A stretch of DNA of 64,000 bases, taken from the NCBI RefSeq assembly GCF_030019515.1, contig NZ_JASEEQ010000014.1:62001-126000 (forward strand). The letters are read 5' to 3'. Position numbers and translations under genes: made by a program. Shown here in pieces: positions 19,041 to 27,242 of this stretch (positions are counted from its first letter, which is position 1; each line of letters opens with the position of its first letter). The DNA comes from Nocardioides sp. (GTDB lineage Bacteria; Actinomycetota; Actinomycetes; Propionibacteriales; Nocardioidaceae). A model generated the notes under the pieces. That model saw only the letters and a program-made list of their open reading frames with translations. It made no database searches and was not told the origin of the DNA.

Positions 19041-19565
19041 TCAGCGACCCCGGACCGCCTGGAGCGGGAAGTCGCGGGTGGGGCGCCAGCCCAGGTGGGG
19101 GTCGTGCCCGTAGAGGTGGAACCGCTCCACCTCGAACCGGCACTCGAACCCGGCGAGCTCGTCGAACGCCTGGTCGAGCAGGTCGTCGTCGAGGTGGTGC
19201 GCGACGGTCACGTGCGGGTGGTAGGGGTACTGCAGTTCGACGTCGAGCGGACCGCGGCACAGCGCCTTGGCGAGCTGCTCACAGCGCGAGATGCCCTGGA
19301 CCAGGGTCACGAAGACGACCGGTGAGACCGGCCGGAAGGTGCCCGTGCCGCGCAGGTGCACCCGGAACGGGCCGGACCTGGCGGCCACGTCCTCGAGGTG
19401 CCGCTCGACCTCGGCCATCCGGTCCGGCTCGACCTCGGTCGGTGGCACCAGCGTGATGTGGGTGGGGATCATCGCGGCGGTGTGGTCGCCCACGGCCTTC
19501 CGGTAGTCCTGCAGCTCCGAGGCCCAGGGCTCCGGGATCGCGACCGCTACGCCAATCGTCGACAC
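19041..19565 (-). CDS. 2'-5' RNA ligase / 2H phosphoesterase family protein
   Basis: The 174-aa protein of the 2H phosphoesterase superfamily (LigT-like) has the two signature motifs THITLVPP (about residues 35-42) and HPHVTVAHH (about 116-124), which supply the catalytic His pair. Members act on 2',5' or cyclic phosphodiester bonds in RNA or nucleotides; the native substrate is unknown. Start is GTG at 19565. It lies 10 nt after trpS and probably shares its transcript, a common arrangement in actinobacteria. Confidence 0.85.
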   Translation of the reverse strand: MSTIGVAVAIPEPWASELQDYRKAVGDHTAAMIPTHITLVPPTEVEPDRMAEVERHLEDVAARSGPFRVHLRGTGTFRPVSPVVFVTLVQGISRCEQLAKALCRGPLDVELQYPYHPHVTVAHHLDDDLLDQAFDELAGFECRFEVERFHLYGHDPHLGWRPTRDFPLQAVRGR

Positions 19566-19575
19566 GGGGCAGACC

Positions 19576-20643
19576 CTACTGGCCCGCCGCGACGAAGCCG
19601 ACCCGCTGGTAGACGTCGCGCAGGGTCGCGGCCGCCACGGCGCCGGCCTGCTCGGCGCCCCGGCGCAGCACGTCGGTCAGGAAGGCCTGGTCGTCGAGCA
19701 GCTCGAGGGTGCGCTCGCGGAACGGCGTCACGAACTCCACGACCGTCTCGGCCAGCTCCTTCTTGAGGTCGCCGTACCCACGCCCCTCGTACTCCTCCAC
19801 GAGGTCCGGGACCGCGCGCCCGGTGAGCGCCGAGAAGATCGTCAGCAGGTTGCTGACGCCGGGCTTGGTCTCGGGGTCGAAGCGGATCTCGGAGCCGGAG
19901 TCGGTGACCGCGGAGCGGATCTTCTTCGCCGAGGCCCGCGGGTCGTCGAGCATCTCCACGATGCCGGACGGCGAGGAGGCCGACTTGGACATCTTCGAGG
20001 TCGGGTCCTGGAGGTCGGTGATCTTCGCGGTCGCCTTGAGGATGTAGGGCTCGGGGAGCCGGAACGTCTTCTTGTAGCGGCTGTTGAAGCGCTGGGCCAG
20101 GTCGCGGGTGAGCTCGAGGTGCTGGCGCTGGTCCTCTCCCACCGGCACGTAGTGGGGCCGGTAGAGCAGGATGTCGGCCGCCTGGAGGATCGGGTAGGTG
20201 AACAGGCCGACGCTGGCCGCGCCCTCGCCGCCCTTGGCGGACTTGTCCTTGAACTGGGTCATCCGGCGGGCCTCGCCGAAGCCGGTCAGGCACTGGAGCA
20301 CCCAGCTGAGCTGGGCGTGCTCGGGGACCTGCGACTGCACGAAGATCGCGGACCGGTCGGGGTCGATGCCCATCGCGATCAGCTGGGCGGCCGCGCGGAG
20401 GGTCCGCTCGCGCAGCACCTTCGGGTCCTGCTCCACCGTGATCGCGTGCAGGTCGGCGATGAAGAAGAACGGCTGGTACTCCTCCTGGAGGTCCACCCAC
20501 TGCCGCAGCGCGCCCAGGTAGTTGCCGAAGTGGAACGAGTCAGCGGTCGGCTGGATCCCGGAGAGGACCCGTGGGCGGGACGTTCCCGAGCCCTGGACGG
20601 ACGCCGAGACCTCGGGGGCGGTCGTGGTGGACATGGCGTCCAT
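19576..20643 (-). CDS. trpS: Tryptophanyl-tRNA synthetase
   Basis: The 355-aa class I synthetase charges tRNA-Trp. The HIGH-like motif HFGNYLG is at 38-44, GEDQRQHLELTRDLAQRFN at 169-187 is typical of TrpS, and KMSKS is at 217-221. The conserved core begins at RPRVLSGIQPT (residues 23-33), so the first 22 residues are variable; the start could be the ATG at 20643 or at 20634, and no good ribosome site distinguishes them. The 5' end overlaps the 3' end of the upstream glycosidase frame by about 104 nt on the same strand. Confidence 0.93.
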   Translation of the reverse strand: MDAMSTTTAPEVSASVQGSGTSRPRVLSGIQPTADSFHFGNYLGALRQWVDLQEEYQPFFFIADLHAITVEQDPKVLRERTLRAAAQLIAMGIDPDRSAIFVQSQVPEHAQLSWVLQCLTGFGEARRMTQFKDKSAKGGEGAASVGLFTYPILQAADILLYRPHYVPVGEDQRQHLELTRDLAQRFNSRYKKTFRLPEPYILKATAKITDLQDPTSKMSKSASSPSGIVEMLDDPRASAKKIRSAVTDSGSEIRFDPETKPGVSNLLTIFSALTGRAVPDLVEEYEGRGYGDLKKELAETVVEFVTPFRERTLELLDDQAFLTDVLRRGAEQAGAVAAATLRDVYQRVGFVAAGQ

Positions 20644-22207
20644 TGTTCACGACCGGCCGGCGCCGACGGTCACAGGGCCCGTGCTCACGGGGCGCCACGA
20701 CCAGCCGCACGGCGGTGGCACCGCGGCCCTGGACGACCACGAGCACGCTGGCGCCCTGGCCGGAGACGACGCGGCCCCCGGTGACGCGCACCCGGTAGCC
20801 GTCCGGGTAGACCAGCCGCGGCAGGCTCACGGTGGTCCGGCTCCCCGCCGCGAACCGCCCGCCGCCGGCGCGACGGGTGCTCCAGGTGGCCCGGAAGGCC
20901 CGGCTGTCGCGGTCGAAGGAGTACGCCGTCGGCACGCCGGCCACGGCCAGCGGGTGCGGCACGACGATCGCGGTCAGCTTCTGCCGGTCGACGTTGTCGC
21001 CGACCGGGGGCCGGGACGGGTCGAGGACCAGCGCCTGGGTGGCGCCCGGTCCGGTGGTGGTCGGGTCGTCGCAGCCGCAGTAGGCCCAGTACTGCCAGCC
21101 GACCCGGTGGGCCGCCGCCCGGTCGACCATCGTGGTGAGGGTGGTCCGGTCGGTGGTCGCGCCGAACTCGGTGAGCAGCGGCGGGTGCCCGAGGTCGGTG
21201 CCGTGCTGGACGGCGTTCTGGAACACCAGGTCGTCGAAGGTGTCGCAGGCCTGCTGTCCCGCCCCCTCCGCATCCGCCTCCGCGGTCAGGCAGTAGTCGT
21301 GGAAGGAGAAGCCGAGCCGGTCGCCGGTCGGCGCGACGTGGGTCCGGGCGCCGTTGTTGAACAGCACGTTCGGCTCGTAGAACACCGTGGTGCGGCGGTC
21401 CACCGCGCGGATCGCGTCGGCGGCCCGCTGCGAGAACGCCTGCAGCTGGGCGTCGAACACCGGGCAGCCGGCCGGGTTCGCGCAGGTCGACCACGCCGAG
21501 CCCGGCCAGGGCTCGTTGAACAGGTCCAGGCCGAGGACCCGCGGGACGCCGGCGAAGTAGTCCGCGACGTGCGCCCAGGCGGCGGCGTACCGGTCCTGGA
21601 GGCCGACCCCGCCCGGGCCGGCGTCGTTGGCCCAGAAGTGGTCGAAGGCGCGCAGCAGCGGGGCCATGCCGAAGTAGTTGTACGGGAAGCCGAGCTGGGG
21701 CTGGGCCGGGAGGCCTTCGTCCTGGACCGCCCAGTCGGGCGCCCCCTCGCCCTGGAACCGCTCGTTGTAGAGGTCCTGGTGGAAGTCCAGCAGCGTCCAG
21801 ATGCCGTGCGCGGCCAGCACCTCGGTGGTGTGCCGGATCCGCGCCAGGTAGGCGTCGTCGTACTCCCCCGGCTCCGGCTCCACGGCCTTCCAGATCAGCC
21901 CGAGCCGGACGGTGGTGAGGCCCTGGCGTGCCAGGAACCGGGCGTCGTCGCGCCCGAACCCGACCTCGTCGGGGGCGTACGGCGCGACCTTGTAGACCAT
22001 GTTGAGCCCGTGCAGCACCAGGACCCGGCCCTGCGGGTCCACGATCCAGCGGCCGGCGGTCCGGGCCCGGGTGCCGCCGTCCGACGAGGCGGCACCCGTG
22101 GACGGCGAGGAGGGTGAGGACGGTGAGGACGTCGCGGCCGGCACGGGAGCGACGAGCAGGAGGCCGGACAGGAGAGCGGGGGCCACGAGACCGGCGAGGA
22201 GACGCAT
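20540..22207 (-). CDS. Secreted GH5 glycosidase, endoglycoceramidase-like
   Basis: The 555-aa protein has a signal peptide (about 1-25) and a Ser/Pro linker, then a GH5 TIM barrel. The general acid is E232 in LFNEPW and the nucleophile E347 in LLTEFGAT. RVLVLHGLNMVYKVAPY is like the first strand of bacterial endoglycoceramidase-type enzymes, and a small beta domain follows the barrel (about 440-515). So it probably cleaves a glycolipid or glycoside outside the cell; the exact substrate is uncertain. The last 38 or so residues are Arg/Pro-rich, read through the trpS start region, and may be an artefact of a lost stop (see finding). Confidence 0.8.
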   Translation of the reverse strand: MRLLAGLVAPALLSGLLLVAPVPAATSSPSSPSSPSTGAASSDGGTRARTAGRWIVDPQGRVLVLHGLNMVYKVAPYAPDEVGFGRDDARFLARQGLTTVRLGLIWKAVEPEPGEYDDAYLARIRHTTEVLAAHGIWTLLDFHQDLYNERFQGEGAPDWAVQDEGLPAQPQLGFPYNYFGMAPLLRAFDHFWANDAGPGGVGLQDRYAAAWAHVADYFAGVPRVLGLDLFNEPWPGSAWSTCANPAGCPVFDAQLQAFSQRAADAIRAVDRRTTVFYEPNVLFNNGARTHVAPTGDRLGFSFHDYCLTAEADAEGAGQQACDTFDDLVFQNAVQHGTDLGHPPLLTEFGATTDRTTLTTMVDRAAAHRVGWQYWAYCGCDDPTTTGPGATQALVLDPSRPPVGDNVDRQKLTAIVVPHPLAVAGVPTAYSFDRDSRAFRATWSTRRAGGGRFAAGSRTTVSLPRLVYPDGYRVRVTGGRVVSGQGASVLVVVQGRGATAVRLVVAPREHGPCDRRRRPVVNNGRHVHHDRPRGLGVRPGLGNVPPTGPLRDPADR

Positions 22208-22280
22208 GCCGGGGCAACGACCCGGCGGGGCGCCGGTTATCGGTTTGTCCCGTCACACCCGGGGTTGGCAGGGTGTGCGC

Positions 22281-22937
22281 ATGCCGACCGAGCCGACCCG
22301 CCCGCTGGACAACCCGGTGGTCGAGGGCGACGGCGTCCGGCTCCGTCCGTTCACCGACGCGGACGTGCCGCGGATCGTCGAGGGGATCGGCGATCCCGGC
22401 ACCCAGTACTGGCTCGCGTTCCTGCCCCGCGACCCCGGCGTGGCGGAGGCCCGCGCCTACATCGACCAGGTCGCGGAGCGGCTCGCGACCCGGCACACCA
22501 TCACCTGGGCGGTCTGCGCGCCTCCGGACGAGACGCTGCTCGGCGTGGTCGGCATCTACCGCATCGCCGAGGAGCCCGAGGTCGGGTACTGGACCCATCC
22601 GGAGGCCCGCGGGCGCGGGATCACGACGCGTGCGGCGGGCCTGGCGATCCGGCACGCGTTCGAGACGCTCGGGCTGGACCGGCTGGCGGGCTACGCCTCG
22701 GCGCCGAACCTCGCCTCGGCGCGGGTGCTCGAGGCCAACGGGATGCGGCGTACGGGCGTCCGGCCCGAGGCCGTGCACACCGGCGACGGCACCCCGGTCG
22801 ACCTGGTCGGCTACGAGCTGCTGGCCTCGGAGTACGCCGGAGCAGACTCGTCGCGCCCGTGGACCGAGGCCGACCACAGGAGCACGGCCACGCCGACCAC
22901 CGACAGCGCGCCGCCCACCAGCGCCGGCGCGCGGTAG
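22281..22937 (+). CDS. GNAT-family N-acetyltransferase (RimJ/RimL-like)
   Basis: The 218-aa protein of the GNAT fold probably transfers an acetyl group from acetyl-CoA to an amine or protein N-terminus. It begins VVEGDGVRLRPFTDADVPRI, and the acetyl-CoA loop lies in HPEARGRGITTRA (about residues 111-123). The C-terminal LASARVLEANGMRRTG is typical of the RimJ/RimL subfamily. The domain ends near GYELLASEY (about residue 181); the last 40 residues overlap the 3' end of the convergent MFS gene and are probably not conserved. It is divergent from the GH5 gene. Confidence 0.82.
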   Translation: MPTEPTRPLDNPVVEGDGVRLRPFTDADVPRIVEGIGDPGTQYWLAFLPRDPGVAEARAYIDQVAERLATRHTITWAVCAPPDETLLGVVGIYRIAEEPEVGYWTHPEARGRGITTRAAGLAIRHAFETLGLDRLAGYASAPNLASARVLEANGMRRTGVRPEAVHTGDGTPVDLVGYELLASEYAGADSSRPWTEADHRSTATPTTDSAPPTSAGAR

Positions 22938-24046
22938 CCGTAGCCGGCGGCGATCACGACGCCGCCGAGCCAGGCGCCCAGGGCGTTGGCGAGGTTGAGT
23001 GACGCATGGTTCATCGCGGCGCCGAGGGTCTGCGCCTCGCCGGAGACCGCCATCAGCCGCAGTTGGAGGTTGATCACCAGCACCGAGCCGATCGCGGTGA
23101 CCAGGAACACGGCCGGGAGTAGCAGCCAGCCGTGCGGGGCGGCCGCCCAGACGACGAGCATCACCAGGCCGGAGCCGACGCCGGACCAGATCAGGGACCG
23201 GAACACCGACCACTCGGCGAGTCGCCCGGCCAGCCAGGTGCCGGCGACCATCCCGACGCCGAAGGCTGCGGTGAAGACCGGCACCGTGGACTCCGCGAGC
23301 CCGCCGACCTCGGTGACGGTGGGGGCGATGTAGGAGTACACCGCGAACAGCCCGCCGAAGCCGACGGCGCCCGCCAGCAGCGTGAGCATCGCCTGGCCGT
23401 TGCGGAAGAACAGCATCTCGCGGCGCCCGGTCGCGGCCGGGTTGCCGGGGCAGGAGGGCACGAAGAGCAGGATCATCACGATCGTCGCGGCCGAGATCAC
23501 CGCCGTCGAGAGGTACGCCGCGCGCCAGCCGGCCTGCTGCCCCAGCCAGGTCGCGGCAGGGACGCCGACCACGTTGGCGACCGAGAGCCCGAGCATCACC
23601 GAGGCCACCGCGCGACCCCGCCGCGCCGGCGGCGCGAGGCTCGCGGCGACCAGCGAGGCGACCCCGAAGTAGGCGCCGTGCGGCATCCCGTCGAGGAACC
23701 GGGCGACGAAGAGCACGCCGTACCCGGTCGCCACCGCACTGAGCAGGTTGAACGCGGCGTAGGCGGCCATCAGGCCGACCAGCAGGCCGCGGCGTGGCAG
23801 CCGGGCACCGAGCACCGCGATCAGCGGGGCGCCGACGACCACGCCGAGCGCGTACGCCGAGATCACGTGGCCGGCGCCCGGGATCGAGACGCCGATCCCG
23901 TCGGCGATCTGCGGCAGCAGCCCCATCGTGACGAACTCGGTCGTGCCGATCGCGAAGCCGCCGAGCGCCAGCGCCAGCACCGCGAGCGCGAAGTGCGAGG
24001 CGCGGCTGCTCGGGGCCAGCCCCGCGGCAGGCGCGGTGGTCGTCAT
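22811..24046 (-). CDS. MFS transporter, DHA1 (AraJ/NepI/PbuE-like) family
   Basis: The 411-aa major facilitator has 12 predicted membrane helices. GGFAIGTTEFVTMGLLPQIA in helix 1 is the hallmark of the DHA1 group that exports sugars, nucleosides or drugs, and the RFLDGMPHGAYFG segment lies in helix 4. I chose the ATG at 24046, 11 residues before the first conserved region; the frame is open for 93 further codons upstream but runs over the TetR start. It is divergently arranged with a TetR regulator 127 bp away, the classic layout for a regulated exporter. Its 3' end overlaps the GNAT gene by 127 bp. Confidence 0.88.
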   Translation of the reverse strand: MTTTAPAAGLAPSSRASHFALAVLALALGGFAIGTTEFVTMGLLPQIADGIGVSIPGAGHVISAYALGVVVGAPLIAVLGARLPRRGLLVGLMAAYAAFNLLSAVATGYGVLFVARFLDGMPHGAYFGVASLVAASLAPPARRGRAVASVMLGLSVANVVGVPAATWLGQQAGWRAAYLSTAVISAATIVMILLFVPSCPGNPAATGRREMLFFRNGQAMLTLLAGAVGFGGLFAVYSYIAPTVTEVGGLAESTVPVFTAAFGVGMVAGTWLAGRLAEWSVFRSLIWSGVGSGLVMLVVWAAAPHGWLLLPAVFLVTAIGSVLVINLQLRLMAVSGEAQTLGAAMNHASLNLANALGAWLGGVVIAAGYGYRAPALVGGALSVVGVAVLLWSASVHGRDESAPAYSEASSS

Positions 24047-24173
24047 GGGTGGGGCGAGGCCTTCCGGTCGTCGTGGCACTGCCAGTCTGCAACCGGGCGC
24101 CCCCCGGCGCCTATTCCACGGGGGGGATGGTCGAGCTGGTGATGGTCGTGGCGGAGCGTGAGAGGCTGGCGCC

Positions 24174-24785
24174 ATGGCGGTGCGGTCGGGCGTGTACCGG
24201 GGCGTGCCCGCCGAGGCGCGGGTCGCGGGGCGCCGCGCCCGGCTGATGGAGGCGACGCTCGCGGTCTGGGCCGAGCCGGCCACCAGCACCACGATGACCA
24301 GGATCTGCGCCGAGGCCGGGCTCACCGAGCGGTACTTCTACGAGAGCTTCCGCAACCTCGACGAGGCGCTCACCGCGGTGCTCGACGCGATCGCGGTGGA
24401 GATCGAGGAGCGCTCCTCGACCGCGTCCGAGGCGGCCGGGGACGACCCCACCCGACGGGTGGTGGCCTCGGTGCGGGCGTTCGTCGAGCTGCTGCTGGAC
24501 GACCCGCGCAAGGGTCGGGTCGCGATCATCGAGGCCGGCACGATGCCTGCGCTGCGGCATCGGCGTACCGAGCTGCTGCACCACTTCGCGAGCCGTTCCG
24601 CCGAGGAGGCCCGCACGCTGTGGGGTGGCTCGCGTCGCAGCGGGCACGACGACGAGATCGCCGGCGCGCTGTTCATCGGCGGCATGGCCGAGCTGATCGG
24701 CCGGTGGCTGACCGGCTCCCTGGAGGCGACACCGGACGAGATCGTCGACGCCGCCGCCCGCAGCTTCCTCGGTCTCTACCGCTGA
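24174..24785 (+). CDS. TetR-family transcriptional regulator
   Basis: The 203-aa protein has an N-terminal TetR helix-turn-helix (about residues 18-64; TMTRICAEAGLTERYFYESFRNLDEAL) and an all-helical ligand domain. A ribosome site, AGAGG, lies 8 nt upstream of the ATG. It is divergent from the MFS exporter and is likely its repressor (inference from layout). The operator should lie in 24047-24173; I saw no unambiguous palindrome there. Confidence 0.88.
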   Translation: MAVRSGVYRGVPAEARVAGRRARLMEATLAVWAEPATSTTMTRICAEAGLTERYFYESFRNLDEALTAVLDAIAVEIEERSSTASEAAGDDPTRRVVASVRAFVELLLDDPRKGRVAIIEAGTMPALRHRRTELLHHFASRSAEEARTLWGGSRRSGHDDEIAGALFIGGMAELIGRWLTGSLEATPDEIVDAAARSFLGLYR

Positions 24786-24795
24786 CTCAGCCGCG

Positions 24796-25191
24796 TCAGC
24801 TCACCGGATAGGCGATCGTGGACATGAGTGCATTGGCCGCCTGTCGGCTGTCGAGCCTGGTCTGCTGGACGACGACGGGGATGTCGCTGCGGATCACGCA
24901 GGAGAAGTCGACGCCGACCGGGATGGGTTCAGGATCGGTGAGGTCGTTCACCCGCTGGTGCAGCGCCCGTCGGGCAGGGACGTCGAGCACGTACGGGCCG
25001 GCAGGTTCTCGGTCAACGAAGTAGATGTCGATCGAGACGGTCGCGTCGCTGTCCGACGCGTTCAAGATGCACACGGTGTCATGGCTGGTCATCTCGGGCT
25101 CGGGCCCCGTGCTAGCCGGCGGGATCCAACCATCTGCGATGACCCAGGTGGCCGCACCGATAGGCGCACGTCGGGTTGGGCTGTCGATCAC
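24796..25191 (-). CDS. Sensory rhodopsin transducer (ASRT) family protein in a sugar operon
   Basis: The 131-aa protein matches the Anabaena sensory rhodopsin transducer family: WVIADGWIPPASTGPEPEMTSHDTVCILN, IYFVDREPAGPY and the VPARR...NDLTDPEPIP...VVVQQTRLDSRQAANALMSTIAYP blocks are its fingerprint. The fold is a small all-beta tetramer proposed to bind small molecules such as carbohydrates. No rhodopsin gene is in the window. It starts at GTG 25191 with GGAGG 6 nt upstream, 33 nt after the permease gene, as the last gene of the sugar operon. A role as a sugar-binding accessory or sensor is an inference from this position. Confidence 0.85.
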   Translation of the reverse strand: MIDSPTRRAPIGAATWVIADGWIPPASTGPEPEMTSHDTVCILNASDSDATVSIDIYFVDREPAGPYVLDVPARRALHQRVNDLTDPEPIPVGVDFSCVIRSDIPVVVQQTRLDSRQAANALMSTIAYPVS

Positions 25192-25224
25192 TACTGTCCT
25201 CCGTCTGGTGTGGTGTGAGTGCTG

Positions 25225-26436
25225 TTAAGCGGGCCCGCCCGCCTTGCGGCGGCGTTCGCGGGCACGGGCGTCGACGGTGACGGACAGCAGCAGCACGGCT
25301 CCGGTCACCAGGAACTTGATCGAGGTGACATAGCCGAGCAGGTCCATCCCGTTCGAGATCGAGCCAATGACGAGCGCCCCCAGGAACGCAGCCCAGACGC
25401 TGCCGCGCCCTCCGAACAGGCTGGTCCCGCCGATGACGGCTGCGGCGATCGCGTTCAGGAGCAGGTCGCCCGCACCGGAACTCTGGTTCACCGCGAACAG
25501 CCGAGATGCCGCGACGACGCCGCCGAGCGCGGCGGCTCCACCGGCAGCAGCGAAGACGAACACGCGGATGCCGTTGACGTTGATGCCGGCCCGCCGTGCT
25601 GCTTCGGCGTTGCCGCCGACGGACATGATGTGCCGGCCGAGACGGGTGCGACGGATCACCGTGTCGAAGACGACGATCAGGCCGAGCAGCAGCACCAAGG
25701 CGTAGGGCACGCCCCGGTCGGCGTTGAGCACGGCGACACCGACGCTGCCGACGCCCGCAGCAATCGCCACTCGCAGCAACGCCCACGACGGGTTCGGCAC
25801 ACCCAGCCCCTTGGCGACCCTGCGCCGGCGCTGTTGGACGGACCCAGCGGCCACGACGAGGAGGACGACGACCAGGGCGACCCAGCTCAGCCAGGCAGGC
25901 AGGAAGCCTTGTGCGAGACGTGTGATGCCAGGGTCGGTGATGTTGACGGTTCCGGTCCCGCCCAGGACTGCAAGAAGCGCTCCCTGCCAAGCGAGGAGCC
26001 CAGCAAGAGTGACGACGAAGGACGGCACCGCGGTGCGGGTGATCCACAAGCCGTTGAACACGCCGATGGCGACGCCGAGGGCGACGGCGGCCAGGATGGC
26101 CACCAGGCCCGGAAGGCCGGCGCGCACGTTGAGCACCGCCATCACCCCGGCAGCGAACCCACTGAGGGCACCGACCGACAGGTCGATCTCGCCGATCAGC
26201 AGGACGAGAACCACACCGACGGCAATGGTCCCCGTGGCCGCGATCTGGAGCGTGAGGTTCGTCAGGTTGGCCGGACTGATGAAGTTCTCGTTCATCGATC
26301 CGAACACGAGCCAGATGATCGCCAGTGCGGCCAAGACCGGGAGGAAGCTCAGGTCGTTCGACCTGCCGCGGCCGGCGGTCACCGTGGACCTCAGGGCACG
26401 AAGTCGTCCGGTCGCGCCGGCGGAGATGGCAGTCAT
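25225..26436 (-). CDS. Sugar ABC transporter permease (XylH/RbsC type)
   Basis: The 403-aa membrane permease of the carbohydrate uptake transporter-2 (CUT2) group forms the channel of the importer. About ten hydrophobic helices are present, with the diagnostic IGEIDLSVGALSGF near residue 90 and the LGRHIMSVGGNAEAARRAGI cytoplasmic loop that contacts the ATPase. GGTSLFGGRGSVWAAFLGALVIG near the C-terminus is also typical. Length fits XylH rather than the shorter RbsC. The ATG overlaps the ATPase stop (ATGA). Confidence 0.92.
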   Translation of the reverse strand: MTAISAGATGRLRALRSTVTAGRGRSNDLSFLPVLAALAIIWLVFGSMNENFISPANLTNLTLQIAATGTIAVGVVLVLLIGEIDLSVGALSGFAAGVMAVLNVRAGLPGLVAILAAVALGVAIGVFNGLWITRTAVPSFVVTLAGLLAWQGALLAVLGGTGTVNITDPGITRLAQGFLPAWLSWVALVVVLLVVAAGSVQQRRRRVAKGLGVPNPSWALLRVAIAAGVGSVGVAVLNADRGVPYALVLLLGLIVVFDTVIRRTRLGRHIMSVGGNAEAARRAGINVNGIRVFVFAAAGGAAALGGVVAASRLFAVNQSSGAGDLLLNAIAAAVIGGTSLFGGRGSVWAAFLGALVIGSISNGMDLLGYVTSIKFLVTGAVLLLSVTVDARARERRRKAGGPA

Positions 26437-27242
26437 GCGTGGTTCCGTTCGTTCTGGTTGAGGACGTCGGCTCCCGTGATGGCGGCGACGATCTCGTCCT
26501 GGTTGGTGTCTGCGATCCGGTACTCACCCGCGAGAGTGCCGAGCCGAAGGACAACGGCCCGGTCTGCGACCTTGAATACGTCGCCGAGGTTGTGGCTGAT
26601 CACCAGGACCGCGATGCCCCGATCCCGCAACCGCCGTATCAGCTCGAGCACCTGCGCGGTCTGGGCGACCCCCAGAGCCGCCGTGGGCTCATCGAGCAAC
26701 ATGACCCGGGGCGTTCCGAGCAGTGCCCGGGCGATGGCGACCGTCTGACGCTGACCGCCGGAGAGCGAGGCGACAGCCGTGCGCACCGAAGCGAGAGTTC
26801 GCACCGCCAGCTCGTCCAGCAGCCGTCGGGTGTTGAACTCCATCTCCTCCTCGTCGAGGAGTCGACCCCGGCCGTGTCGCGGCTCCTGACCCAGGTAGAG
26901 GTTGGCCACTACGTCCAGGTTCTCGCACAGGGCGAGATCCTGGTACACAGTGGCGATTCCCTGGGCGACGGCGTCGTGGGGGCTCGAGATGGTCGTGGGC
27001 TTGCCGTCGATCACGAAGTCGCCCGTGTCGAGCGCGTGCACCCCCGCGAGCGCCTTGACCAATGTCGACTTGCCCGCGCCGTTGTCGCCGACGAGTGCCG
27101 TGACCTCACCGGCGCGCAGCTCGAGATCCACGTCAGCGAGGGCTCGCACCGCCCCATAGCTCTTGCTGGCGCCGGTCAGCCGGAGGTAGCTGCCCGTGTC
27201 CGGCGCTGGGCGGTCGCTCTCAAGGGCACTGGCCGGCGTCAC
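26433..27242 (-). CDS. Sugar ABC transporter ATP-binding protein (single ATPase domain)
   Basis: The 269-aa protein has one ATPase domain: Walker A GDNGAGKST (about 49-57), Q-loop TVYQDLALCENLDVV, signature LSGGQRQ, Walker B VMLLDEP and switch His in VISHNL. CUT2 importers such as Rbs and Xyl usually have a double-length ATPase of about 500 residues; a single-domain form is seen in FrcA-like systems and would have to work as a homodimer. The GTG at 27242 overlaps the binding-protein stop (GTGA), and the permease start overlaps its own stop, so all three are coupled. Confidence 0.92.
   Translation of the reverse strand: MTPASALESDRPAPDTGSYLRLTGASKSYGAVRALADVDLELRAGEVTALVGDNGAGKSTLVKALAGVHALDTGDFVIDGKPTTISSPHDAVAQGIATVYQDLALCENLDVVANLYLGQEPRHGRGRLLDEEEMEFNTRRLLDELAVRTLASVRTAVASLSGGQRQTVAIARALLGTPRVMLLDEPTAALGVAQTAQVLELIRRLRDRGIAVLVISHNLGDVFKVADRAVVLRLGTLAGEYRIADTNQDEIVAAITGADVLNQNERNHA

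Noticed and set aside
20685..24092. 1135-codon minus-strand frame
   Set aside because: It spans glycosidase, GNAT and MFS genes in a wrong frame and is Arg/Gly/Pro-rich, the usual high-GC artefact.
24080..24130. GC-rich inverted repeats in the MFS/TetR intergenic region
   Set aside because: The GGCGCC-containing repeats are what a GC-rich sequence gives by chance, and none is placed clearly over a promoter element.
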